Assembly: GCF_026914185.1 (NCBI RefSeq)
Contig: NC_070572.1
Location: 1,240,001-1,304,000, forward strand
DNA: 64,000 bases
Direction: 5' to 3'
From: Puccinia triticina
Lineage: Eukaryota > Basidiomycota > Pucciniomycetes > Pucciniales > Pucciniaceae
Position numbers and translations under genes: made by a program. The notes under the pieces are model-generated. The model had not been told where the DNA came from. It worked only from the letters and a program-made list of their open reading frames with translations, and did not search any database. Shown here piece after piece: positions 45,334 through 56,398 of the stretch; the stretch's first letter is position 1; every line of letters starts with the position of its first letter.

Positions 45334-46580
45334 TAGACTGGCGCGAGTCCCGCTAACCAGTCTAAAACCCCCTTTCCATTAAGCCCCCATTGTAACAGGC
45401 GGCTCCGGCAGCAAAAAAGCCAAAATCCGGAGCCGCAAGGGAAACATCTACCATGACGGGTCGAGGCTTTATATTCTTAGAAGGTGCTCTTTTTTTCAAC
45501 CAGTTACGAGGAAATGAGAGAAGCTCCTGTATACTTCACCATCTTCAAATTTCCCCTAAACTACGCCACCTCCTTTTTGATCACTACATCGGCCCCTTTG
45601 GGATGCTTTGCCTCACACTCGGCAGAATACCCAGACAGTTTCTCATCTTACGAGTTGTTTCGGCCCCGAACTCGTCCGGAACCTTCAAGAAGAAGACACA
45701 TTTCGACCCCAAACTCGTCAAGACGCCCTTTTTTCAACTGGTTTCGATGAAGTGACAGACGCTCCTGTATACTCCACCGTCCTCAAATTTCCCCCAAACT
45801 ACGCCACTTCCTTTTTGATCACTACACCGGCCGCTTTGGGATGCTTTGCCTGATACTCGGCAGACTACCCAGACAGGTTCTCATCTGACGAGTCTTTTTG
45901 GCCCCGAACTCGTCCGGAACCCTCAAGAAGATCACATATTTTGACCTTAAACTTGTCGAGAACCCCGGACCCAATACAAGGGGTAATGTCTTCTCCGAGA
46001 TCACATGCCGAAATCGTTGCCGTCATCTTTTCCGCTGACATTTTGACTTCGGCTTTTTCTTACATACAGTATTGCATCTGACAACAAATTCGACGCCGAA
46101 CTTGTCAGGAACCCTCAGGAATATCACATGTTTCGACCCCAAAATTGTTCACAACCTCGGACCCAGTACGAGGGGTGATGTTTTAGCGTAGCCCGCATCC
46201 CCATTCAGAGATTTCCATGGAAACTTGGTCAATCATGCGCCAGCAGGACTCACATTGCAGCAAGGGTACGTCAAAATCATCCTCTTTTCATACTGCTACC
46301 CTAGCGATGAATAGTACCCTAGCGCCCCTAACTGTATGTCACTTTTCAAGGTCACGCCTCATATTTTGGCCGCGCACCAACCCATCCCTCCCAAAAGGGC
46401 CTTGTGCTTTTTTTTGTGTTCTCCTCACTATAAATAACAACCTTTCCTGCCTTTCTCCCTCTCATTTGGCACCAATTCCACACTCAATTACTGTGACTAG
46501 GGAGGAGAGGCAGATAGGATGATTCCTATACTGACCTTGACCAGGGAAGAGAAAGGAAGTCGGAAGGTTTCTATTCCCGG
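45334..46580. repeat. Duplicated segments of about 243 bp, with TATA-like site
   Basis: 45485-45725 and 45728-45966 are imperfect direct copies (CTACGCCAC...TCCTTTTTGATCACTACA; CCCCGAACTCGTCCGGAACC). A third, partial copy of the last part follows at 46090-46180. The ORFs 45453-45755 and 45484-45750 come from the first copy and have no recognised domain. ACTATAAATAAC at about 46428 is TATA-like. Confidence 0.6.
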
Positions 46581-46726
46581 CAAACATCAGAAAGTGGGGG
46601 TTCAGGCGCAAGCCCACGAACTCAGAGTTTTGGGAGAGCCTGACTATTCCCGGCAAACACCAGAAAGGGGGTGTTCAGGCGTAAGCCCTCAAACTCAGGG
46701 TTTTTGGGAGAGCCTGAGCCGCGCGT
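46570..46726. repeat. 73-bp tandem duplication
   Basis: CTATTCCCGGCAAACA...GAGAGCCTGA occurs twice in a row with a few differences. No gene is supported here. Confidence 0.7.
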
Positions 46727-46791
46727 GAACACCCAACACTCTCGGAAAAAGCCACAGAAGAAGGGAACTTTACAAGATACAAACGAAACAA

Positions 46792-47310
46792 TCCAAACTG
46801 GTAGAATCACTCTAACTCCTCCCCGTCGCGAGCTGCATTGTTTAAAATAACTTTTGACCGCCGCGTGTCCTCTGCGCTGTACGGCCGGATGTAAAGTTTG
46901 TAGCAAGCGGAGCTCCACCGGCCCAAGCTGCAGATGTCGCCAGTCGACGTTCCCAAGGCAAATCGGAGGGAGGCTCCGCCAACCCGGAAACTATGCCCCA
47001 AAACGATGTCGTGGCCGCCAGCTGCAACCGCCTGTTGAATCCGTGAGACTGCGTCCCGCCTTGTCAGGTGAACTCGTTGACCATCCAATTGATAGCCAAA
47101 AAGAGAAGTTCTGGCCGTTCCTATTTCGGCCAGCCTTCTTTTGACCGCCTTCACCGGATAAAGGACGCCCCGCTGTGTAGACAACACAATCAGCTGAGGT
47201 TTCCCCGGCAAGGCCGTCTTCGCCGACCGGATCGTCTTAGGGTTTGAATTGAACTTGAAATTCTTCCACAGTCTGCGACGAGCAGCGGCGAAGCCGCCTT
47301 GAGAGTCTAG
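46792..47310 (+). mobile_element. Helitron 5 (short), 3' end certain in form, 5' end tentative
   Basis: The right end GCGGC-GAA-GCCGC, CTTGAGAGT, CTAG (47307-47310) before a T matches the 3' ends of Helitrons 1 and 2. TCCAAACTGGTAGAATCAC at 46792 after an A is a possible but diverged 5' end. The body is a tyrosine-recombinase fragment on the opposite strand. Confidence 0.55.
46807..47275 (-). pseudogene. Tyrosine recombinase C-terminal domain fragment (DIRS/Crypton-like)
   Basis: Minus-strand frame to the stop at 46807. GHSFRVGGASLRFALG has the HxxR motif, followed by SLGRWSSACYKLYIRPYS, which supplies the His/Trp position and the catalytic Tyr. An upstream Arg (box 1) is plausibly in the KTIRSAK or HLTRRDAV region but is not assigned. 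The N-terminal DNA-binding part is absent; upstream residues (TLDSQGGFAAARRR) come from the Helitron end. Such enzymes mobilise DIRS retroelements and Cryptons; which one is not clear. Confidence 0.65.
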
Positions 47311-47407
47311 TGTATTGTAAAAAACAACGGGCCAAGACGGAGTAAACATATGATCTCTTGGAGATGCAGTTGTCCTCATTGCAGACCCTGGTGTTTGGTG
47401 TACGTAA

Positions 47408-47976
47408 GGCCGTGTTTGGTAGTGTGATTATTACACAATAAATCATCAGGGCATGCACCTTTACATTATGTAAAACATTCTTTTTTGGCCTGATCATTTG
47501 GAAGTAAACTGCCAAACTTTTTGACAGCTTACTGATTATCCTAAAAAAATGTGGTTTACAGTATGTAAGGGTACAGTTGCGCAAGGCCATAACCTGTATA
47601 ACCTTGCCTGCAAAAAAGGTTGAACTTTGAGGGCTGATAACACATGTAATAATTATGCTACTTTGCATACTGAGCATGTTTGTAAACTAAAAAAGTGGGG
47701 GAACATGAAAATATGTGGTAAATACCCAAATAATGCCTCTAACAACTTGAAAAAAAGTGAGGCTTGCTACAGGCTTCCACCAGATATTTTTATGTTCTAC
47801 TGCTTGTGTAGTTTCCAAAGGTATTATTTATGTAATTTTAGCATATGTATTACACAAGTTATAAGCCCTCAAAGTTGGGCCTTTTTTGCAGGCAAGGTTG
47901 TACAGGTTATTGCCTTGCGCAACTGTACCATGTTTTAAACATTGCGCTGTGTAATAACACGCTGCCAAACACAGCC
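47408..47976. mobile_element. 569-bp MITE, PIF/Harbinger-like (TAA duplication)
   Basis: Ends GGCCGTGTTTGGTAG and CTGCCAAACACAGCC, flanked by TAA at 47405-47407 and 47977-47979. A long internal inverted repeat includes AACCTTGCCTGCAAAAAAGG. No transposase. Confidence 0.85.
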
Positions 47977-48155
47977 TAAATGATGACATATTATTGTTGC
48001 AAATTGTGTGCATGTATGAGAAAAATGGTGTGTTTCATCTCAGCATATTATTTACGCAGCTAGCCAGCTCAGTGACTATTTCTGCTACACAAGATGATCA
48101 CCCCCAGCAGCTTCTGGAATCTTGATGATTTACCCATAGTGCACCAAGGAATTTA

Positions 48156-48353
48156 AGGTGTTCAAAGTTGAAATCATAAAATTTTCAATACATAAAATCA
48201 TAAAATCATAAAACTTTCAAGTGATGATTTCATATGTAACATTCTAGAAATGTTGCTGTAATTTGAGTGTTTGGATGGTACATATTTTTTTTCAGCTCAG
48301 AATTTTATAATTTTATGGTGTTATGATTTTATGCAAGTCAACTTTGAACACCC
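48156..48353. mobile_element. 198-bp MITE with TA flanks (Tc1/mariner-like)
   Basis: Inverted ends (A/G)GGTGTTCAAAGTTGA, flanked by TA at 48154-48155 and 48354-48355. AT-rich interior with AAAATCATAAAATC words. Too short for a gene. Confidence 0.65.
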
Positions 48354-48708
48354 TAATTGATTCAGTTTATATTCATCAAGCAGCCTCAAACACTTCCCCC
48401 CTATTTATAATTGAATGTTCAAATACTCCAGCATTATAAAAAAGGAACCAATTAGAACCAATGAAAACAAAATTGAATGGTTGTAATTTTTTAGGGTAAG
48501 CCTTTATGCACACCAAAGAAATACCACATGCACACCAGTGCACTCCAAAATTTGGAGTGCACACCCATGCACTCCCAAAAATTTTGGGTAGGTCACCTTG
48601 CTTCCCAAGTCTTACCAGCACGTCAATCCAGGATTCCAGCACATCCTAAGGTTCACGCCATCCCGTCCAAACGTTCACGCAAACACAACTTTTGACCTTG
48701 CAAAGCCA

Positions 48709-49263
48709 ATGGATCCCCACAATGGTAGGTTTGCATGCAACACCCCCTGTTCTGCGTGATCATGACACAAAAATCAACTGATATATTATGCATTGTGTCA
48801 CCCTCCTTTAGAGTTCACCTACAAGGAAGGTGTTTATTACTGCAATTTGGCAAGGGGGAAAAAGAGCTGGCGCCAGCATACCCGCACCCAGTCACATAAA
48901 CTGAACCTCGAGCAACACCAAGCTATGAGCAGGGCAAGATCCCTCAACCCCATTGCCACCGCGCTGCCCCTACCGGTGCAGGAAGATGACTTTGCACACC
49001 CGGACCATCTTGGTACACTGGACTCAGTTGATCTCAACGAGGACACCCCTGTCTCAGCCCCTGATGTCCAGGGTTTGATTGCAGACCTGACGCCAAGCCA
49101 TGCCCAAGCACACTTGGAGGCAAACAAAAATCAGGCACCACTTGTTGAAGACCTGCGCGGCCGTCTCCAAACGGCCCCAAATTTTTTCTGCCATAAGAAT
49201 ACACTTTTGAAAACATATTTTGAGCTTCATGGCATTAGCACACCTCAGGAACACCTTTTGTAG
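48709..49263 (+). CDS. Hypothetical protein, two exons, possibly transposon-derived
   Basis: Read as join(48709-48724, 48812-49263), 155 aa; the GT-AG intron keeps frame. The N-terminal part has YYCNLARGKKSWRQHTRTQSH, with one Cys, a Trp and two His spaced like a BED or C2H2-type finger lacking a second Cys. The rest is acidic and Ala/Pro-rich. After the TAG the frame continues for 34 codons (AGAYLADFLQRQSAESLATP), so the TAG may be a mutation and the gene a decayed transposase N-terminus. No family assigned. Confidence 0.4.
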
Positions 49264-50204
49264 GCAGGGGCTTATTTGGCGGATTTCCTGCAAAGGCAAT
49301 CTGCCGAATCCTTAGCTACACCCTGGACGCAAAAATTCAAAGGAGCTCCAAATTGACTCCAGAGATCCTTTCACCAGGGGTGGAATGGTTGCACTCTCCA
49401 GAGAGTGCCAGACCATAATTCTGTCAGACAACCTGTCTGATGTTAGTCATATGTCAGTGCTAATTTCAACTGCAACTCATTTTTATCCTCATGCGTAACT
49501 CATCATGAGACCTGTTGGAAGTATGATGTATGTATTTTTCTTCCAGTATGCATTCATGAGTGAATTCTCATTATGTGAATCTTACCTCTAGTCCATCCTA
49601 ACTTTCCGTGTATAATATCTGATCAAACATAACCTGACTGCAGATGTGCTTGTAGCCAAGCAAGCCAAAAAGTGTTACATGGTCACCAATTTTACCAAAT
49701 TAAATCAAATTCCAAGTCATGTTTCTGCAGTCCCGTTTATTTGTGAGGGATCAAAGTCTCTCTGTGCCAAGCTGAAGTGAAGCAAGAGTTCATCACTCTG
49801 TGATGCTCACATCATTATATTTATCATCTGATTACTTGATTTCCCTTGGGTGTCAATTACCTCTTTGGAAGTCACACAAACTAACTGATCTTGATGACAA
49901 ATGTACCCAAAAAATTGCCAAATCCCATTCTCAGCATGTGTCAAACAGTCCGGAATAGAACCTACAGAATTTGCCATCTTTTAGTCACATTTAGCTTAAA
50001 ACAAACATTATGGACTGTAATTATTGATTGCACCTTGCTTGTTCAGGCTATATGGGTATTGCCCAAGTTTCTGCCAGGTTTTAGTCCACATGAAACCTCA
50101 TATTCATAGAAGAGGCCACCTGGCAATTATTGTGAAGTGAGAAAGGAAATGTGTCTTGTTGAACAAAAAAAACAGCCAATATCATGGATTTTGGACCATT
50201 ACAC

Positions 50205-50544
50205 TGTGAACCCGCATCCCGCAAGTTCACCGTATCAGTCACAGGGATGTCACCAACCCACCTCCAACCGCATTCTTAGGTCCCACCGCCCCGCACCCTC
50301 CTAGCTCAGCAGGGAAGCACTAACACTTCCCCTGGGCTAGGTGAGCACTCCCATTCCTTTCTCCTTTTATCAGTTGTATTTAGGAGGGAAGCACTAACAC
50401 TTCGCCTGGGCTAGACTTTGCAATTAAGATACAGTGGTTCCAGAAGTGTCCCTCCAAGGCTCTGCCTTGTCCCTTCCAAGCCCTATACGCTCAAATTGAC
50501 CTCATCCGCCTCGCCCAGTGAAGCGCTCACAAAGAGCGCTTACA
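50205..50544 (+). mobile_element. Solo gypsy-type LTR (340 bp) with duplicated splice-site module
   Basis: TGTGAACCCG...GAGCGCTTACA, flanked by TACAC at 50200-50204 and 50545-50549. The 3' end carries a hairpin AAGCGCT/AGCGCTT. A 30-bp block is present at 50311-50340 (followed by GTGAGC) and 50385-50414 (CACTAAC branch-like site, then GGGCTAG), giving a possible 74-bp intron. Plan and termini match the LTR at 36635-36953. Confidence 0.85.
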
Positions 50545-50829
50545 TACACCTCCTGTGATAAATTGAAGGTCATGAGGGAGGCAGAGGTGGGCCGGACACC
50601 AGATACAAAAATTTTGAGATGGATTGGTTCCCCTTGAATCTTGAAAGGGTTCCAGGCAGGCCCCTTTTCTGAAGGGGGTGTGGGTGGGGATGCCCCCAGA
50701 AAGTAGTGTTCCTTGATGAATGCACAAGGGGTGTCCAACCTGTGCACTTGTCCACCACAAAGTTCGGCCAAACATTGCGGTGGACAAGATTACAGGTGCT
50801 CAGGTGCAGCTGTCTTCACCTGCAGATGG

Positions 50830-51950
50830 TGGAGTGGTTGGGCAATGAGCATGTGTATATAACCTCATTGCCCAACTTGACTATTGGAGGGATACTCTCT
50901 TTGACATCCAGGTTGTACTGGCCATCAAGGGAATGTGTGCATAATGGCCGGTATGACCCAGATGTGGAGAGGTGTACACACTCCCTTCGATGGCTGAGTT
51001 GTACCAGCCATTGAAGGGAGTGTGTACTCTCCTCGATGGTAATACAACCCAGCCGTTGAAGGAAGTGTGTAATCAAGCTTCAATGTTGGGTAGATTTCAG
51101 CCATCAGGAGTACATATGTAGACTCCCCCCAATGGCCAGGTTGCACCCGCCATCAAAGGGCAACGCACTCCCTTTGACGGCTGGGTTGTGCCAGAAATCG
51201 AGGGGAGTATACAATCCGTTCAATGGCTGGTACAACTTGGCCATCAAAGGGAGTCAAACTACACACTTCCTTTGATGGCCAAGTGGTGCCAGCCATCAAA
51301 GGGAATGTGTACTCACTTTGATGGCCGGGTTGTAACGGCCATCAAAAGGAGTACACACTCCCTCTGATGGCTGGTGCAACCCGGTCATTGAGGGGAGTCT
51401 GCACCCAATGGCTGAGTTGTACTCGCCATTGAAGGGAGTACACACCCCCTTCAACAGCTGGGTTGTACCGGCCATTGAAGGGAGTATTGACTCCCTTCAA
51501 TGGCCGGTACTTCTCAGCCATAGGTGGCATACTCTCCTTGATGACTGAGTTACACCAGCCATTGAAGGGAGCAAGCACTCCGTTTTATGGCTGTTCCAAC
51601 TGAGCCATGGAAGCCCTTCATGGCTGAGTTACACCAGCCATCAAACGGAGTGCTTACACCCTTTGATGGCCGGTGCAACCCGGTCATTCAGGGAGTTTAC
51701 CTCCGATGGCTGAGATGTACCCGCCATTGAAGGGAGTCCGCTCACTCCTCCAATGGCTGGTACAACCAAGCTGTTGAAGGGAGTGTGTACTCCCTTTGAT
51801 GGCAAGTACAATTTGGCCATTGGGTGTAGACTCCCCTCAATGAACGGGTTGCACCAGCCATTGAAGGGAGTGTGTACTCCTTTTGATGGCCGTTACAACC
51901 CGGCCATCAAAGGGACTCCCTTTGATGGCCCATTTACACCTGTAACATAG
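50830..51950. repeat. Self-complementary minisatellite, family A
   Basis: Irregular units of 40-60 bp built from GGCCATCAAAGGGAGT and its complement ACTCCCTTTGATGGCC, with GGTTGTACC linkers, in alternating orientation. Every ORF here is a by-product. Confidence 0.75.
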
Positions 51951-52029
51951 GTGGGGGATGTCACAAGGGCCTGTGCTTGACATTTTCACCCTCACGTTTG
52001 CCCGAACGGTAGGGTGGACATTGGAGACA

Positions 52030-52510
52030 ATGTTCCTTGCCAAGCTGGATATATTTATATATATATATATCCAGCTTGCCGAGAGGACTCCTCCCAGCAA
52101 GCTGGATACATAAGTATCCAGCACGCTGGGAGGAACCCCCTTGGCGAGCTGGTTACATAAATATCCAGCTTGCTGGGAGGAGTCCTCTTGGCGAGCTGTA
52201 TATACATATATATATACAATCCAGCTCGGCAAGGGAGGTCTCCAGCTCGCTGGGAGGACCTTCCTCACCGAGCTGGATACATATGTATCCAGCCCACTGG
52301 GGCAAGTCCTCTTGGCAAGCTGGATTCATATGTATCCAGCTCACTGGGAGAAGTCATCCCGGCGACCTAGTACGTCAGCTTGCCAAGAGGCATATTCCTG
52401 GCCTGCTGGGCTGAGAGAGCCTGTTAGGAGTGGTCCCTTGTCTCAGTGAGCTTGACCAGCTTGGCAAGGGGGGTCCTCCCTGCAAGCTGGTCACATATCC
52501 AGCTTGCTGA
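52030..52510. repeat. Self-complementary minisatellite, family B
   Basis: Units of about 50 bp with GAGCTGGATACATA / TATGTATCCAGC and GGGAGGAGTCCTC. It follows family A after a gap of about 80 bp. Confidence 0.75.
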
Positions 52511-52990
52511 GTGGACTCACCTCTTCAAATGGAGGCATTCCTCCAGTCAACAAGGTGTACATGAATCCAATGGTGACAGGAGGGATTGATTCATCCGGTC
52601 AGAGGTGTGTAAACCTCCTTGACCTCAGGGATTCCTCCGGTTGAAGAGGTGTACATAACTCCAACAGGAAGATTGATTCCTGTGGTTGGAGGTATGTACA
52701 CCTTGACCTCAGGGATTCCTCTGGTCAAAGAGGTACATACGTACACCTGCTTGAGCAGAGGGATCTCTCTTGTCAAAGAGATGTACATAGCTCTTTGACA
52801 GGAATCACTCTGGCCAAGGGGGGTATGCCTCCTCAGTCAGAGGGATTCCTCCAGCCAACTAGGCAGTACACCTTTTTGACCGGAGGAATCCCTACAATCG
52901 AGGAATCAAACTGTGATTGGAGGTATTCCTCCAGTCAGAGCTGTGAAATTTTTGGAATTCCTCCAACCAGAGCCTCAGAGGTCAATTTGA
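52511..52990. repeat. Self-complementary minisatellite, family C
   Basis: Units with GGGATTCCTCCGGTC and GAGGTGTACAT in varying orientation. Neighbouring GC-rich DNA at 53120-53230 (GCGGTGCGGAACGGAGC) has no recognised gene. Confidence 0.7.
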
Positions 52991-53884
52991 CTTGCAGCAC
53001 GGCAGCTGTACTGTTGTATTATGAGGTTTAATCCAACAGTAAAAAGGTGGTGCAAACAAGACAACTCACGGTGTGGTGATCAGTTCTGGAACTTGTGTCC
53101 AATTGTCCATGGAGAAATCAGTGCGGCGCACAGGCGGTGCGGAAACGGTGCGGAACGGAGCAAAGCGGAGCGCACAACTGAAGGCGGCGGCGCGCGGAGC
53201 TTGACGGCGGAACTGGACTCAGACTAAGCAGGCCAGCGCCGACTGGATAGTGGAGGTGGTGATTGGGGGAAGCCATGGAAGCTAGAGAGAGGAGTTTGAC
53301 GGTGTAGGACTCGTGTGGGACACTAAATATAATTTGGTGAAATATCCGCTGAGGGGGAAATAAATTGCTTAATAGGTTGAAAGGCTATTACAACTTACGG
53401 GTGGTTTGAAAGACCTGCCCCTCTAATAATACTATGCAAATATCTAAGAGTCTTGTAATCAATATTTATAAAGATATGGCTGATTCCAAGATAGATCTTA
53501 CTTTCATATAGTAATCTCTATCAGACCTAGATCACTTGATTCAACAGGCTAGCAAATCTGTTATAACTTCTTCGCTTGCAGGCAATATACTTACTTTGTT
53601 ATACTTGTACTACACGTTACTAATACGCTGTTTAACTCGCACTTGTTGTTGTGTTATGCTGGGTTCTACTACTGCCAAAAAAAACACTAATACTACTACT
53701 AAACTTCTACGCTACTTTTACTAACCACTAATACCGCTAATAACCGCACTGCTGACTAAACTACCGTATGTGACCAAACCTTCCTAGGCTGATTGCAACA
53801 CTAACTAACTACCGTAACTAACTAACCACTGTGACCAAACCTCTGTAGGCTGATGGGGAAAAGTCTGGTGAGGGGGGAAAGGGC

Positions 53885-53900
53885 CTCCTTATATATTGAA
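53885..53900 (-). promoter_or_regulatory. LTR TATA box
   Basis: Minus strand TTCAATATATAAGGAGG, in the LTR of gypsy 2 about 620 bp from its start. Probable promoter of the element. Confidence 0.5.
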
Positions 53901-53924
53901 GGGTGAGGGATTTTTGCTCCAGGG

Positions 53925-54310
53925 AAGCTCCTCATGAGGGATTATTGCTGCAGGGGATCTCAACTACACAGCCTCTCATGCATGTACTGCGCTGCATGTG
54001 CAAACAACAAGGGGTTTATGCTGCAGGAGACACTCAACTACACAGCATCTGCATGCGTGTGCTGCACTGCCTTACAAACAATGAGGGATTTATGCTGCAG
54101 GAGACGCCTCCTATACATCTTATCTACCTGCATATGATGTGCTTCATGTACAAACAATGAGGGATTTATGCTGCGGGAGGCACTTCCTGTACAGCTTATC
54201 TACCTGCATATGCTTCACTATGCGTACAAACAATGAGGGATATATGCTGCATGAGGCGCTTGAGCTACACAGCACTTTCATGCATGTACTGCGCTGCATG
54301 ATGTCATGTG
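53925..54310. repeat. Minisatellite of about 75 bp in the LTR
   Basis: Five units with AACAATGAGGGATTTATGCT and TGCATGTACTGCG-type parts. The short ORFs 53903-54612 arise from these units. Confidence 0.8.
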
Positions 54311-54517
54311 TTGCTATGCAACCAAGCCATCTTCCATCCTCTTCCACACACTCTGCATCCACTGTCCAACCTGTTCCATTCCCAATGTTGAGGGTCAAGG
54401 CCTCTCCTCCCATCTTGCTCCTTCTTCCCTACTTCCCCCGCACTGTATTACACACTCCCTCTACTATAATACCTCTGCAATGGGCTTTTGGCATTGTCAC
54501 GCATATGGAACACCACA

Positions 54518-54530
54518 TCCCCCCCCAACT
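54518..54530 (-). other. Gypsy 2 polypurine tract
   Basis: AAGTTGGGGGGGGA on the minus strand directly before the LTR start. Primer for plus-strand DNA synthesis in this family. Confidence 0.7.
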
Positions 54531-55345
54531 TAATGCTGTCCACAGCATTCGTGACAAATGCCAAAAGAACCTGCTCAACTATTCACTGAAAAGAATCCTC
54601 AAATGGTCGTGATTTCCGTTTGTCCCAATCCAATACGCCATGTTCCGTTTTCGTGCGTCCAACAGATGTCGTCCTAGTATACCCAAGTGCCAGTTGAAAT
54701 AAAGAACTCCCAAATTACTGATTCATCTCCCCTCCCTACAAACTAGGTCCAATTCCAAGTGCCCAATGTCAACCTTCACCACTCAATCTCCACTGTAATC
54801 CCAGGTGTCATTCTCTGATGCCCATCCACGATCCAATGTGAGACGAAAAAAAAAACATTCCAAACTCAATCCCTCTCCTTCTTCATTCTAATGACATTGT
54901 CGCAAGGAAAAAGCCAGTTTATTCTGCAAAAGGTTGTTGAACATTAGTGTTCAATAAGGTCTAGACTCCTTTGTCCTTTCCGCATGATACCCACCCAATC
55001 TGATTCTTCAGATAGTCCAATCCTGATGCCCGCAATTGATGAACCCCGCTAATCCGCAAATTCCTATCTCGTCCCGTTATTTGGCCTTACATTTCCAACG
55101 TCCATTCCACGACCTCCTCATCGCCTGTTCGTATTGTCCTGTTCCAAATATGAATTCGTCCGTTCTCCTATCCCTTTAATCTCCTAATGACTGACTAATG
55201 CTGTGCTAAATTGCTTGTAATTTGTGTTAAATTGGCCCACCCTATTCCCTCAGCTAAACAAAGGAAACTGTTTGCCTACCAAATGCTTTCCAATACAGTA
55301 ACTTTTTTTCCAACTAATCATATATTCAAAACCCTGACTTCCTAA

Positions 55346-56398
55346 TTACTCTGTGCTATCATCTTCTTCATCTTCCTCCTCCTCTTCAGTCTCTTCTTCC
55401 TCAGGTTCTCCCTGACTCTCCACCTCCTCTTCTTGTGCCTCCTCTTGTTCCTCCTGTGTTAATTCTTCTCCTTCTTCTTCTTGAGACTCTCCCCGCGGGT
55501 AGAACCGTTTCACGTGATTTGCCGCAAATGTCCTGGTAAGAATTGTTCCATCCAACTCAGCTAGCACATAGGGTCCATTCTTTATCTGCTTAACTATTCT
55601 ATATGGTCCGTTCCATTTATGTCTGAACAAATTTCCCCATTGTGTTTCCAGGGCTTTGTTGTACACAAGCACCCAGTCACCTGGCTTGAGGGGCTTCCTT
55701 AATCGATGTGCTAGTCTCCTGTCCCAATAACGAACCAATGTTTCCCGGGCTTTCTTCATCCTCTGATGAGCTTCCTCCATCATGTCTTCCTTGGCCGCCA
55801 ACTGTTTTGCCCTTGCTTCCAATAATTCCGCTGTTGTCTGAATTTCCGACCAATTTACTGTGAGAAAGCTTCCTAGCTCCTGATCCACTGGCAAGACAGC
55901 CAGTTGACCAAACTGAAGCTCATAAGGTGAATATCCTGTTGTCCTCTTTGTTGAAATCCTATCTGCAAATGTCACCAATGGTAAATACTCCTTCCATTTC
56001 TTTCCATCTTCTCCGCACATCTTGGTCAAAGCATCTTTGATTTCTTTGTGCCCTCTTTCTACCATTCCTTGTGCTTCTGGGTAATACGGTGTCACCATCC
56101 GGAGATTTGTTCCAACTCGCCGCATTGCTTTTTGAAGTTCTTTCTTGAATTCTGCCCCTCCGTCCACTGTAACTTCCTTAGGCACGCCATATCGATAAAT
56201 CCATTCCGCCAGAAACCAGTCCGCCACGTTCTTTGAGCTCAACTTTGCCAGTGCCACTGTCTCCACCCATCCTGAGAAATCATCCCTTGCCACCACTAAA
56301 TATTTCCACTTACCTGCTTTGACATGAACTGCATCCATACTAACCCTCTCAAACAATGTTGTCTTGTATGTTGCCTTTCTGTCCTCCTTCTGCAATAT
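55346..56398 (-). pseudogene. Gypsy 2: integrase core and C-terminal region
   Basis: Same frame as the RT ORF, separated only by the TGA at 56399-56401. D,D35E residues: MDAVHVKAG, TVDGGAEFKKELQ and PEAQGMVERGHKEIKDAL. A GPY/F-like module follows (HKWNGPYRIVKQI). The C-terminus is a long acidic tail of Glu runs. No chromodomain is evident. Inserts element DNA into the genome in this family. Confidence 0.85.

Larger units (their letters stand above)
53330..54517 (-). mobile_element. Gypsy 2 3' LTR (left edge approximate)
   Basis: It starts TGTGGTGTTCC on the minus strand just after a G-rich polypurine tract. It contains a minisatellite at 53935-54310 and a TATA box at 53897-53887. The other edge was not confirmed because the 5' LTR is outside the window. 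Confidence 0.6.

Noticed and set aside
45390..45445. GCGGCTCCGG...CCGGAGCCGC hairpin as a Helitron end
   Set aside because: No CTAG/CTRR follows at the right distance and the loop is long.
51000..52500. ORFs of 60-143 codons in the minisatellites
   Set aside because: They arise from repeat units in several frames on both strands.
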